Source: Candidatus Omnitrophota bacterium (GTDB lineage Bacteria > Omnitrophota > Koll11 > Duberdicusellales > 4484-171). Taken from it: a DNA stretch of 27,949 nt. The position numbers were made by a program, and so were the translations under genes. Below are positions 1 through 6,479 of the stretch, piece by piece (positions within the stretch are counted from its first letter, which is position 1; each line of letters opens with the position of its first letter). The stretch is taken from the NCBI GenBank assembly GCA_030692055.1, contig JAUYCY010000188.1, forward strand, positions 1 to 27,949, given 5' to 3'. Below the pieces are notes generated by a model that saw only the letters and a program-made list of their open reading frames with translations, ran no database searches and was not told the origin of the DNA.

Positions 1-683
1 CCTCCCCTACGATTCTGGATAATCGCCGTAGCGCCTCTTTTATGATACGCCACTGCCTTTGGGTTATAATATGCTTTCCATCCTTTTTTCTGCGCCCTCC
101 AGCATAAATCCAGGTCTTCGTAATACATTTCAAATGTTTCATCAAAATATCCATTCTCATCCTTTATATCCTCCAGCATATCTTTTCTAAAAAGCGCGCA
201 AGCCCCGCTTACCCCAAAAATATATCCTGGATTTTGATACTGACTTCTATCTAATTTCCCATATCCTCTTTCTGCTGGCTTTCTATTCCTGCCAACAAAT
301 AACCCCGTAGAGTCTATTGTCTTTTTGTCCATGCGTAAAATTTTACCGCTTACCATACCTATCTTTCTGTCCAGCTTAAATGACTCAAGCGCTTCTTTTA
401 GATAATATTTATCCAATACGCAATCGCTATTCAAGCACAAGATAAATTCTCCCTTTGCCTCTTTTATACCCTGGTTATTCGCCCTGCAAAAATAAAGATT
501 CTCCTTATTTTCAATCAATTTTACTTCAGGATAGTCCATCCTTACCATATCAGAACTACCATCTGAAGAACCATTGTTCACTACAATAGTTTCAATATCT
601 CTGAAACTCTGCGATCTGACAGCATCAAGGCATTTTTTCAATAAATCTTTCCTGTTGTAATTTACTATAATTACTGATAGCAT
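1..683 (-). CDS. Family 2 glycosyltransferase (GT-A fold), C-terminus cut by window edge
   Basis: Reading the minus strand from the ATG at 683 gives an uninterrupted frame to the window edge, so about 227 residues are present and the C-terminus lies outside. It begins MLSVIIVNYNRKDLL, the classic first beta strand of family 2 glycosyltransferases. It continues with VVNNGSSDGS (nucleotide-binding loop), FILCLNSDCVL (the DxD-like metal and sugar-nucleotide site), GACALFRKD and FDETFEMYYEDLDLCWR, the acceptor-side motif of rhamnosyl- and similar transferases. The likely role is adding a sugar to a cell-surface glycan in the cytoplasm; donor and acceptor cannot be told. An in-frame ATG at 689 is an alternative start. 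I prefer 683 because a TGTTATAAT box ends 7 nt upstream, a spacing repeated at other genes here. The family call is secure. Confidence 0.9.
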   Translation of the reverse strand, partial: MLSVIIVNYNRKDLLKKCLDAVRSQSFRDIETIVVNNGSSDGSSDMVRMDYPEVKLIENKENLYFCRANNQGIKEAKGEFILCLNSDCVLDKYYLKEALESFKLDRKIGMVSGKILRMDKKTIDSTGLFVGRNRKPAERGYGKLDRSQYQNPGYIFGVSGACALFRKDMLEDIKDENGYFDETFEMYYEDLDLCWRAQKKGWKAYYNPKAVAYHKRGATAIIQNRRG

Positions 684-690
684 AAACATG

Positions 691-699
691 ATTATAACA
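691..699 (-). promoter_or_regulatory. Extended -10 promoter of the family 2 glycosyltransferase
   Basis: TG-T-TATAAT, a perfect extended -10, ends 7 nt before the ATG at 683. The -35 position (TTTAAT at 719-714) is weak. Transcription would start at or next to the ATG, so the mRNA would be leaderless. Confidence 0.55.
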
Positions 700-770
700 T
701 GATATCCTAAAAAATTAAACCCAAAGTTGACGCTTCAGTCATTGACAAAGTATCAAATGTTATAAAAATT

Positions 771-1553
771 ATGCTTAAAGCAATTTTATCTGATGCGCTT
801 ATACACACTAAAAATACGCTTGGTCGATTAAGTCTGTCTGAAATTGAGACTATTATCCTTGAAGAAAATAATTATACCGTCTCCTCTGGGCCTTTTAAAG
901 GAATGAAATATATCGCAAAAGCGAGTGGATCGGCACTATCTCCTAAAATACTAGGAACATACGAAAAAGAACTTCATGATATCGTTCATAAAATTATCCG
1001 GACTCACTATAAAATTATATATAATATCGGTTCGGCTGAAGGATATTATGCAGTGGGCCTAGCCCGCTGCATGAAAAATATAATAGTTTTTGCTTACGAT
1101 ATAGATGTCAAAGCACGAAAAAACCTAGCACGCTTGGCAAAGCTAAATAACGTTGATGATAGAATCATTATCAAGCGCTGCTGCAATCTTAGTGAACTGA
1201 AGAATTGCCGCGATAAAAGATGCCTGATAATCTGTGATATCGAAGGAGGTGAAAAAGAACTGTTGGACCCAGTAACTGCAGTTTCGCTTTTAACCTTTGA
1301 TATCCTTGTAGAAATTCACGATGGTAAAAACTCGAATGATATACATACATTATTATTTGAAAGATTTAAAAAAACTCATCATATTATTTTTTTAAAATAC
1401 CAGGGCAGAAGCAAAAAGGATTATAACAGCATTGCATCAATAAAAACAGACAAAGACAAAGCGCAAGCCGTAAATGAATACCGAAGGTTAGGTCTTGAGT
1501 GGGGATTTTTTAAAGCAATCAAGAAAAATACCAACTGTGATATTCACAAATAA
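771..1553 (+). CDS. FkbM-like SAM-dependent methyltransferase
   Basis: This 260-residue protein has a Rossmann methyltransferase core. Motif I is IYNIGSAEGYYAVGLA at residues 83-98 (the glycine-rich SAM loop), followed by the acidic end of strand 2 at AYDID (108-112). CDIEGGE at 155-161 corresponds to the D-x-E-G-x-E block of FkbM-type methyltransferases, and EIHD at 181-184 is near the usual active site. FkbM relatives mostly O-methylate sugars or polyketides, which fits the glycosyltransferase next to it; the real substrate is unknown. It is transcribed away from that gene from a short shared intergenic region. No Shine-Dalgarno is visible before the ATG, and TGTTATAAA at 758-766 may serve as a -10. 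No membrane segment or signal peptide is seen. Confidence 0.75.
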   Translation: MLKAILSDALIHTKNTLGRLSLSEIETIILEENNYTVSSGPFKGMKYIAKASGSALSPKILGTYEKELHDIVHKIIRTHYKIIYNIGSAEGYYAVGLARCMKNIIVFAYDIDVKARKNLARLAKLNNVDDRIIIKRCCNLSELKNCRDKRCLIICDIEGGEKELLDPVTAVSLLTFDILVEIHDGKNSNDIHTLLFERFKKTHHIIFLKYQGRSKKDYNSIASIKTDKDKAQAVNEYRRLGLEWGFFKAIKKNTNCDIHK

Positions 1554-1626
1554 AAAAAAGCAGACTATAACAATATGCGCGTTATTGTAGATAACCAAGA
1601 TTAACTGCAATACTGGGTTTCACCCA

Positions 1627-1785
1627 CTAGCTAGCACCACTGCCCATGGAACAACGTTCCGTCCCCCCCTCAGGAGATGATCCTGTTGGAAAACAGCTAG
1701 TCGTATAACCTATTTGTTCTTTAAGGCGAATAACCGTAGGAGCGCTGTATTTTTTTCTAACAATTTTTTTCTTCGTCTTTTTCAT
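1627..1785 (-). CDS. Precursor A: small lysine-leader peptide, putative RiPP precursor
   Basis: A 52-residue open frame on the minus strand, 64 nt after the PqqD gene and in the same direction. It starts MKKTKKKIVRKKYSAPTV, continues IRLKEQIGYTTSCFPTG and ends SSPEGGTERCSMGSGAS. The leader is strongly basic. Y13-S-A-P16-T-V18 matches the YxxPx[LIV] pattern recognised by RRE/PqqD-type domains in lasso systems. The C-terminal half is rich in Ser, Thr, Gly and Pro, with two cysteines (C31, C45) and a terminal serine. It resembles the 45-residue peptide at 19879-20016 in leader and motif, which is the main reason to believe it is real. The expected partners are the PqqD and two radical SAM/SPASM proteins just upstream. 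There is no clear Shine-Dalgarno; a promoter-like element ends 7 nt before the ATG. The mature product is unknown, and a short stress or ribosomal-type peptide cannot be excluded. Confidence 0.72.
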   Translation of the reverse strand: MKKTKKKIVRKKYSAPTVIRLKEQIGYTTSCFPTGSSPEGGTERCSMGSGAS

Positions 1786-1792
1786 TCTTTTA

Positions 1793-1820
1793 ATTATACC
1801 ACAGGATAATAAGAATTCAA
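1793..1820 (-). promoter_or_regulatory. Promoter of precursor A
   Basis: TTGAAT at 1820-1815, 16 nt, then TATAAT at 1798-1793 preceded by TG (extended -10). The -10 ends 7 nt before the ATG at 1785, so the transcript would be leaderless. The precursor could then be expressed more strongly than its modifying enzymes, although it could also be read through from PqqD. Confidence 0.6.
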
Positions 1821-1849
1821 AACATTATCTTTAGGAATATCCTTTAATT

Positions 1850-2119
1850 CTATGCCCTTCCTATGAACCCTTTGCTCTCTAAATCGGAAAGGTATTTCTT
1901 AATATCTTTTTCTGCTGTCTTAACTGTTACCTGATATTCCTGAATCATCCTGGTTACTATCTCTGTCTTAGTATTCTTACTATTACATAGCCCCCAGATA
2001 AAACATCCCGTGGAGTTTATAATTACTATTTCGGAATTATCCGGATTGAAGAGTATCGCTTCATCTTGTTCCTGTCTGAATATAACTTCTTTATTCTGTT
2101 TATAGACTATATTAACCAT
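1850..2119 (-). CDS. PqqD-like peptide-recognition protein (RRE), locus A
   Basis: An 89-residue protein with the PqqD/RRE pattern: an N-terminal beta region (EVIFRQEQDEAILFNPDNSE, residues 12-31), the turn IINSTGCFIWGLC (33-45) where typical PqqD proteins have 'LN-x-T-a-x-x-I-W', and a helical half with spaced hydrophobics (EIVTRMIQEYQV ... DIKKYLSDLESKGFI). PqqD proteins bind the leader of a ribosomal peptide and hand it to a radical SAM/SPASM enzyme. It sits between two such enzymes and the precursor-like peptide, which is the expected order. The start is well supported: a GGGAGGGG Shine-Dalgarno lies just before the ATG at 2119, and the upstream gene ends 12 nt away, indicating one operon. 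Confidence 0.88.
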   Translation of the reverse strand: MVNIVYKQNKEVIFRQEQDEAILFNPDNSEIVIINSTGCFIWGLCNSKNTKTEIVTRMIQEYQVTVKTAEKDIKKYLSDLESKGFIGRA

Positions 2120-2131
2120 AATACCCCTCCC

Positions 2132-3238
2132 TTATAATAAAGTTTTATTGAACATGCTGTGTTTTGGAAATAACCCTAACTTGAAAGCCTCTTCACAAAA
2201 CGAAAAAGGACTCAATAAATCATTATTTCTATAATATGCCTCTGCCCTGCATTGCCCCATGCACACCCCCTTAAATATACATCTACCGCAGATGCCTTTT
2301 AATCCATCAGGCAGGCCTTCTCTGATAATTCTAAGCGTAGGATTATTTGTCCATATGTGCCTTAAAGATTCTTGCCGGATACTCCCTAGTTTTAAAGATT
2401 CTATTGTCCTGCCTATCCCGCACATAGAAATGCTTCCATCGGCAAGAACGCCTGCGATATTTTTTATATTGCACATACTGCGAGTTTCCCTAATTCTCCA
2501 TATTTTTTTAAATGCCAGAGGTATATCTAACATTATATTTAATCTGTAACTAGGCTGAATATCAGTATCTATCATCTTGTTGAAACGTATGTAACTGGAT
2601 ACTGACAAAGTTTTATCTTTCGCGTTCAAATCTTCTCCTCGTGAAATATTTAATATACGATTAATCTTAAGATTACTGACGCCTAATGACTCTGCTAATT
2701 TTATAACATCCTCAACGTGTCCAATATTATCTTTATAAACTGCCATTATTATTTGAATGTTTAAATTATATTTTTTTAAGACCTTTATTCCATTAACTGC
2801 TTTTTCAAAAGAACCCCCAACGCCTCTTAATCTTTCATGAACTATTTTGTTATGCCCGTCTATGCTGACAGCGATTTGTTTCACATTGTTTTTTTTAAGA
2901 AAACTTGCGATATTATCGTTGATCAAAGTGCCGTTTGTCTCTATAGTTGCTATCAATCTTTTCTTAAATGCATAAGCAATTAAGCTGAATATATTCTTAT
3001 TTAAAAAAGGTTCCCCTCCTGTGATTTTTATTGATTTTAAACCTAATGGTATCGCTTGATCTATTACGTCTTTCAGCAACTCAAAAGACGCCTCCTCTTG
3101 TGCCTCTTCTTTATCAATATACATCGGATCTATCCAGCAATGTAGACACTTCAAATTGCAATAAGAAGTCAGATAAAAATAAAGAGAATTTAAAGATGGG
3201 GCGCTTGAATCCACAGCTTCATTTCGGGGAGATAACAT
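2132..3238 (-). CDS. Radical SAM/SPASM peptide-modifying enzyme, locus A (second copy)
   Basis: A 368-residue protein from the ATG at 3238. C27-NLK-C31-LH-C34 is the CX3CX2C site for the radical SAM [4Fe-4S] cluster; IKITGGEPF and ETNGTLI are the SAM-contacting motifs. The C-terminal third carries a SPASM-type cysteine set (MCNIKN, DGSISMC, GICGRCIFKGVCMGQC, FSFC) for auxiliary iron-sulfur clusters. SPASM enzymes next to PqqD typically make thioether or carbon-carbon crosslinks or epimerise residues in a ribosomal peptide; which reaction applies is not readable. The longer frame (from 3343) runs far into the upstream gene and lacks a ribosome site, whereas the ATG at 3238 has GGAGG four bases ahead and overlaps the upstream gene by only 20 nt. 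The motif HCWIDP after the cluster differs from its neighbour, so the two are not recent duplicates. Confidence 0.88.
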   Translation of the reverse strand: MLSPRNEAVDSSAPSLNSLYFYLTSYCNLKCLHCWIDPMYIDKEEAQEEASFELLKDVIDQAIPLGLKSIKITGGEPFLNKNIFSLIAYAFKKRLIATIETNGTLINDNIASFLKKNNVKQIAVSIDGHNKIVHERLRGVGGSFEKAVNGIKVLKKYNLNIQIIMAVYKDNIGHVEDVIKLAESLGVSNLKINRILNISRGEDLNAKDKTLSVSSYIRFNKMIDTDIQPSYRLNIMLDIPLAFKKIWRIRETRSMCNIKNIAGVLADGSISMCGIGRTIESLKLGSIRQESLRHIWTNNPTLRIIREGLPDGLKGICGRCIFKGVCMGQCRAEAYYRNNDLLSPFSFCEEAFKLGLFPKHSMFNKTLL

Positions 3239-4268
3239 CTTCCCTCCAGCAATAAAGTTCCTTATGTTCAAATTTTGCGCCGGGATTATAATAAGGCTGA
3301 CATCTATGACCTTTATAACAAAGCCTGAGATAATCACAACCATTACACTCAGGTATTTCCTCTTCTCTTATTTCAAATTCTTCCCTGAATGCATTCATAA
3401 CAAGAGAATTATGCCATATATCGTAAAGGCTTTTTTCTTTCAAATTGCCTGCCTTTACATTCCATATTATTTCACATGGCGTCACATATCCATCAGGCCT
3501 TATGGCGCACTTTGAAACAGCTGCCCCGCAGCTGTTCACTTTCAAAGGCAAAGTTTCTTTTTGGTTATGTTTGATTTCTTCTATAACATTACAGGTTTGA
3601 ACAACAGAACCTGTCATAAAATCGCCAAACCTATCCTTCAATGCCCTGACATCGTCCAAAAGCTTAAATTTTTCTTTTGTTGTCATAAGTAAACTCGTCC
3701 GATAACAAGCAGCATTTCCTATATACACCACATCGTTGAACATGACTCTATAGGCGCCTAACTTACTTCCCAATAAAACTATATTTTCAAGGTCATTGTA
3801 ATTAAATCGCGTAACAACAGCAGAAATAAGAACATTGCATTTTCTAGCTATAAGATTTTGAATACCTTCTACCGCTTTCTTAAAAGACCCCGCGCCCCTG
3901 AAAGGATCGTGGACCTCGGCGCATGAGCCATCCAGGCTAACTGTATACACCCCTATTTTATATTCTGACAACCTCTCTGCTGTTTCCTTAGTTATTAGCG
4001 TTCCATTTGTATTAAGGGTGATTTTTATCCTTAACTTAGCCAGCGCCTCTAAGATAATAAAAAAATCTTTTCTAATAAGCGGCTCTCCGCCAAAGATAGC
4101 TACTTTTAGAATCTTTAATTGCCTTATCTGGTCTATTATATTCAACAGCTCATCTGTGGTCAACTCTTTGCTATTGCGGGTAGCTGAAGCAAGGCAATGT
4201 TTGCAGTTTAAATTGCACTGATTGGTAATCCCAAAGCAAATATCGAGAGGGGCTGATAGAATTTTCAT
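3219..4268 (-). CDS. Radical SAM/SPASM peptide-modifying enzyme, locus A (first copy)
   Basis: A 349-residue protein. C18-NLN-C22-KH-C25 is the radical SAM cluster site, followed by VAIFGGEPL, LNTNGTLI and a (beta/alpha) core. The C-terminal cysteines (SCGAAVSKC, DGYVTPC, ECNGCDYLRLCYKGHRC, LYC) follow the SPASM arrangement. I chose the ATG at 4268 rather than the frame start at 4358: it lies 2 nt after the stop of the glycosyltransferase gene, and the protein then begins MKILSAPLDICFGITNQC, as normal for the family. The next gene overlaps its 3' end by 20 nt, so translation is probably coupled. It most likely acts on the peptide at 1627-1785 together with the PqqD protein. It may form a pair with the second enzyme or carry out a separate step. 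Confidence 0.88.
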   Translation of the reverse strand: MKILSAPLDICFGITNQCNLNCKHCLASATRNSKELTTDELLNIIDQIRQLKILKVAIFGGEPLIRKDFFIILEALAKLRIKITLNTNGTLITKETAERLSEYKIGVYTVSLDGSCAEVHDPFRGAGSFKKAVEGIQNLIARKCNVLISAVVTRFNYNDLENIVLLGSKLGAYRVMFNDVVYIGNAACYRTSLLMTTKEKFKLLDDVRALKDRFGDFMTGSVVQTCNVIEEIKHNQKETLPLKVNSCGAAVSKCAIRPDGYVTPCEIIWNVKAGNLKEKSLYDIWHNSLVMNAFREEFEIREEEIPECNGCDYLRLCYKGHRCQPYYNPGAKFEHKELYCWREDVISPK

Positions 4269-4270
4269 AA

Positions 4271-5452
4271 TTAATTTTTTATGTAATCGATAAACTTCTC
4301 TATGGCTTCTTCCTGATAATTTATTATTTTTCGGGATTTTCTGACTGCATCCCGACAAGTGCGTTGATACAATTTTGCATTATTGTCTAAATCGTTGATA
4401 ATCTTTACAAATTCTAAATATGTCTTGATATGATACATGGGATTATAATAATAATCGCTTTTTTTCTTTGCAGCTTTATTAATATCAACAAGAAAACTTG
4501 CTTGCGATAAAAGATTATGGGCTTCCTGATTAGTCGCTATAACAGGTATGCCGTTAAGTAATGCCTCAAAAACAACTCGCGGGCCTGCTTCTTCCCATAA
4601 AGAAGGAACAAGCAATATTTTTGTGACAGCATATACTTTTTTCATGTCTAGCTGTGTTTTCATAACAGTAACATTTTTTAGCCATGGTTCAGACCTGAAG
4701 ATATTTTTGCTTTGAATAATAAGAAATCTTTTATCCGGCAGCCTTCTGGCAATATTTATAAATATCATAGCTCCTTTATCATAGCCGTAATTTATAAAGG
4801 TGATATATTCTGGATTTTTATTTTTGACTCTGTATAACTCAGGGTCAATTATTGGAGGTAAAATAAAAGCCTTTTTTTTCCAGTATCTTTTTATATCCTT
4901 CTTAAAAATATCACGCGTAATTATCCTTGTATTAAGCATGGCATTTTTAAATTCTTTTTTGTAAAGCGAAAAAGTTATGCCGTATTTAAACGTAGGTGAT
5001 GTAAATACATGAAAATGCTGAATGCCAGCACGAGAAGCAGCAGTTAAAGAAAATATATCTTCCTGTGAAGTAAATATAATATCGGGTTTATTTTTTTCAA
5101 TTAATTTCGCTATATCTAGGATAAGTTTTTTAAACACGCCCTTGTTTTTTTGCCTGTAAAGCTTCGTAATATCATATTTTGTCAAATGCAAATTAACAGC
5201 TATGTTTCTTAATCTAAAATTAATTATGTCGGAAGAAGATTGTATTTTTTTACCCCATGCCCTTTTTTTTATAGTTCTCAACCATTCGCTCTTTTTGATA
5301 TTTCTATCCGCAAGATTCTCAACCAAGCATTCTGCGCCTTTTTTCTGGAGTTCATTAAAAAGCGCCATCATACTTGCAGTGGCGCCATCGTTTAAATAAA
5401 CATTAAACCTGCCTGTAACTAGCCAGAGTATCCTTTTATTTATTCTTTTCAT
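4271..5452 (-). CDS. Family 4 glycosyltransferase (GT-B fold)
   Basis: A 393-residue GT-B protein. The N-terminal acceptor domain shows ILWLVTGRFNVYLNDGATASMM-like features of family 4 enzymes, in which a short glycine-containing loop precedes an acceptor helix. The C-terminal donor domain contains FINYGYDKGAMIFINIARRL, LLVPSLWEEAGPRVVFEALLNGIPVIAT and then a variable tail. The E-x7-E pair in the EEAGPRVVFE stretch is the donor nucleotide-sugar site. It overlaps the HPr-kinase-like gene by 17 nt and is followed 2 nt later by a radical SAM gene, so it lies inside the peptide-modification operon. It could glycosylate the modified peptide (possibly on a phosphorylated end) or act on an unrelated surface glycan. 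The family is secure; the acceptor is unknown. Confidence 0.82.
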   Translation of the reverse strand: MKRINKRILWLVTGRFNVYLNDGATASMMALFNELQKKGAECLVENLADRNIKKSEWLRTIKKRAWGKKIQSSSDIINFRLRNIAVNLHLTKYDITKLYRQKNKGVFKKLILDIAKLIEKNKPDIIFTSQEDIFSLTAASRAGIQHFHVFTSPTFKYGITFSLYKKEFKNAMLNTRIITRDIFKKDIKRYWKKKAFILPPIIDPELYRVKNKNPEYITFINYGYDKGAMIFINIARRLPDKRFLIIQSKNIFRSEPWLKNVTVMKTQLDMKKVYAVTKILLVPSLWEEAGPRVVFEALLNGIPVIATNQEAHNLLSQASFLVDINKAAKKKSDYYYNPMYHIKTYLEFVKIINDLDNNAKLYQRTCRDAVRKSRKIINYQEEAIEKFIDYIKN

Positions 5453-6455
5453 TTTTAAAATAATTATCGATTAATTTATCAAACTCTTCCTGAACCCTGG
5501 GAATTTTTTTTACTTCGAACTTAAATACAGGCACATGGCAAATTAATCGTTGTATAAATAAATAATAATTTTTAATACCGGTCTTATTGTCAATAAATCC
5601 TGCTTGCTGAAACTCTGCATCCTTATAAATGAAAGAAAACAAGGATTCTTTATAATTAAGCCTTTGTATTTTTATTTTGTTGGATTTTTTTATAAAAAAT
5701 ATGGCCTTAAGAGAAGATGGGATTATGGGTTTCTGTACCTCCAAGTCTGCGTCTTCATTCCACCATGGAGTAGAATATACCCTATAGTCACCATTTACAT
5801 TCAGTATAATAGTGGCATCATCTGATAATACTCTATCCGAATTCAACATCTTAATAATAGTGGATTTTCCAGATCTTCCCCTGCCTATAAACACATACCC
5901 TTTACCCTTGTACTCCATGGATGAAGCGTGTATAAGAACGCCATTGCGTTTTGAATTAAGAATTAACCGCATTAACAACTTTAAAGTATCTATGATATAA
6001 GTCCTCTTTATGTGCAGATCGCTAGGGTCTGCATAGTAGATGCTACAAGAATAACTTTTATAGTTAAATATTAAAAAGGCATAATGCGTGATAATTATTT
6101 TGTTATAACCTACATGATGCATAGCCAAATCTGGCTTAATATTTATGTTTTTTAAAATACTATAAAGGTTTTTCTTTGCAAGAGAATTAATATATTCTTT
6201 GCATCTTTTATCAAAGGGTGAAAAAAATATTTCAATGCGCTTATAATCTGGTCTTTGAAATGTTATCGGTTGCTTTGATGCAGGTACATATTTAATAGTG
6301 ACTGAAAAAAATCTTTTTTTAACACTGCCTCTCACGCTTTCTGATATTATAAAAGACCGCAGCAACGTTGTTTCAACAGGACTCAGTAATTTTAGAAAAC
6401 TTTTTCCATCTTTTATTAATATTTTAATATTTGCTATTTTTAACAGCAAGTTCAT
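5436..6455 (-). CDS. HPr-kinase-like P-loop protein, locus A
   Basis: A 339-residue protein. The C-terminal half has the HPr kinase/phosphorylase type nucleotide site: HASS at 176-179, Walker A GRGRSGKST at 191-199, then LSDD at 210-213, the acidic pair that follows in this family. The N-terminal 160 residues are divergent and show no known domain. True HprK of Firmicutes phosphorylates HPr, but shorter relatives encoded beside PqqD-like genes act on ribosomal peptides; in some lasso clusters they phosphorylate the C-terminal serine. The precursor at 1627-1785 ends in serine, so that is the most attractive role. The gene begins 24 nt after the carbamoyltransferase stop and overlaps the glycosyltransferase. 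Family assignment is good, substrate is inference. Confidence 0.75.
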   Translation of the reverse strand: MNLLLKIANIKILIKDGKSFLKLLSPVETTLLRSFIISESVRGSVKKRFFSVTIKYVPASKQPITFQRPDYKRIEIFFSPFDKRCKEYINSLAKKNLYSILKNINIKPDLAMHHVGYNKIIITHYAFLIFNYKSYSCSIYYADPSDLHIKRTYIIDTLKLLMRLILNSKRNGVLIHASSMEYKGKGYVFIGRGRSGKSTIIKMLNSDRVLSDDATIILNVNGDYRVYSTPWWNEDADLEVQKPIIPSSLKAIFFIKKSNKIKIQRLNYKESLFSFIYKDAEFQQAGFIDNKTGIKNYYLFIQRLICHVPVFKFEVKKIPRVQEEFDKLIDNYFKNEKNK

Positions 6456-6479
6456 TTTAATAATCCAATAAAATAATTT

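Noticed and set aside
727..766. TTGACG/TTGACA -35 candidates with TATAAA before the methyltransferase
   Set aside because: Spacings are 28 and 13 nt, outside the workable range, and the TATAAA box ends only 4 nt before the ATG.
1554..1626. Hairpin TGGGT-GAA-ACCCA and a T-run after precursor A, as a terminator
   Set aside because: The hairpin (1614-1626) has only five pairs and no adjacent T-run. The T-run near 1560 is preceded only by a weak AT-rich stem 10 nt away.
3239..3343. N-terminal extension of the radical SAM gene at 2132
   Set aside because: It would overlap the upstream gene by 125 nt, has no ribosome site and adds residues unlike the family.
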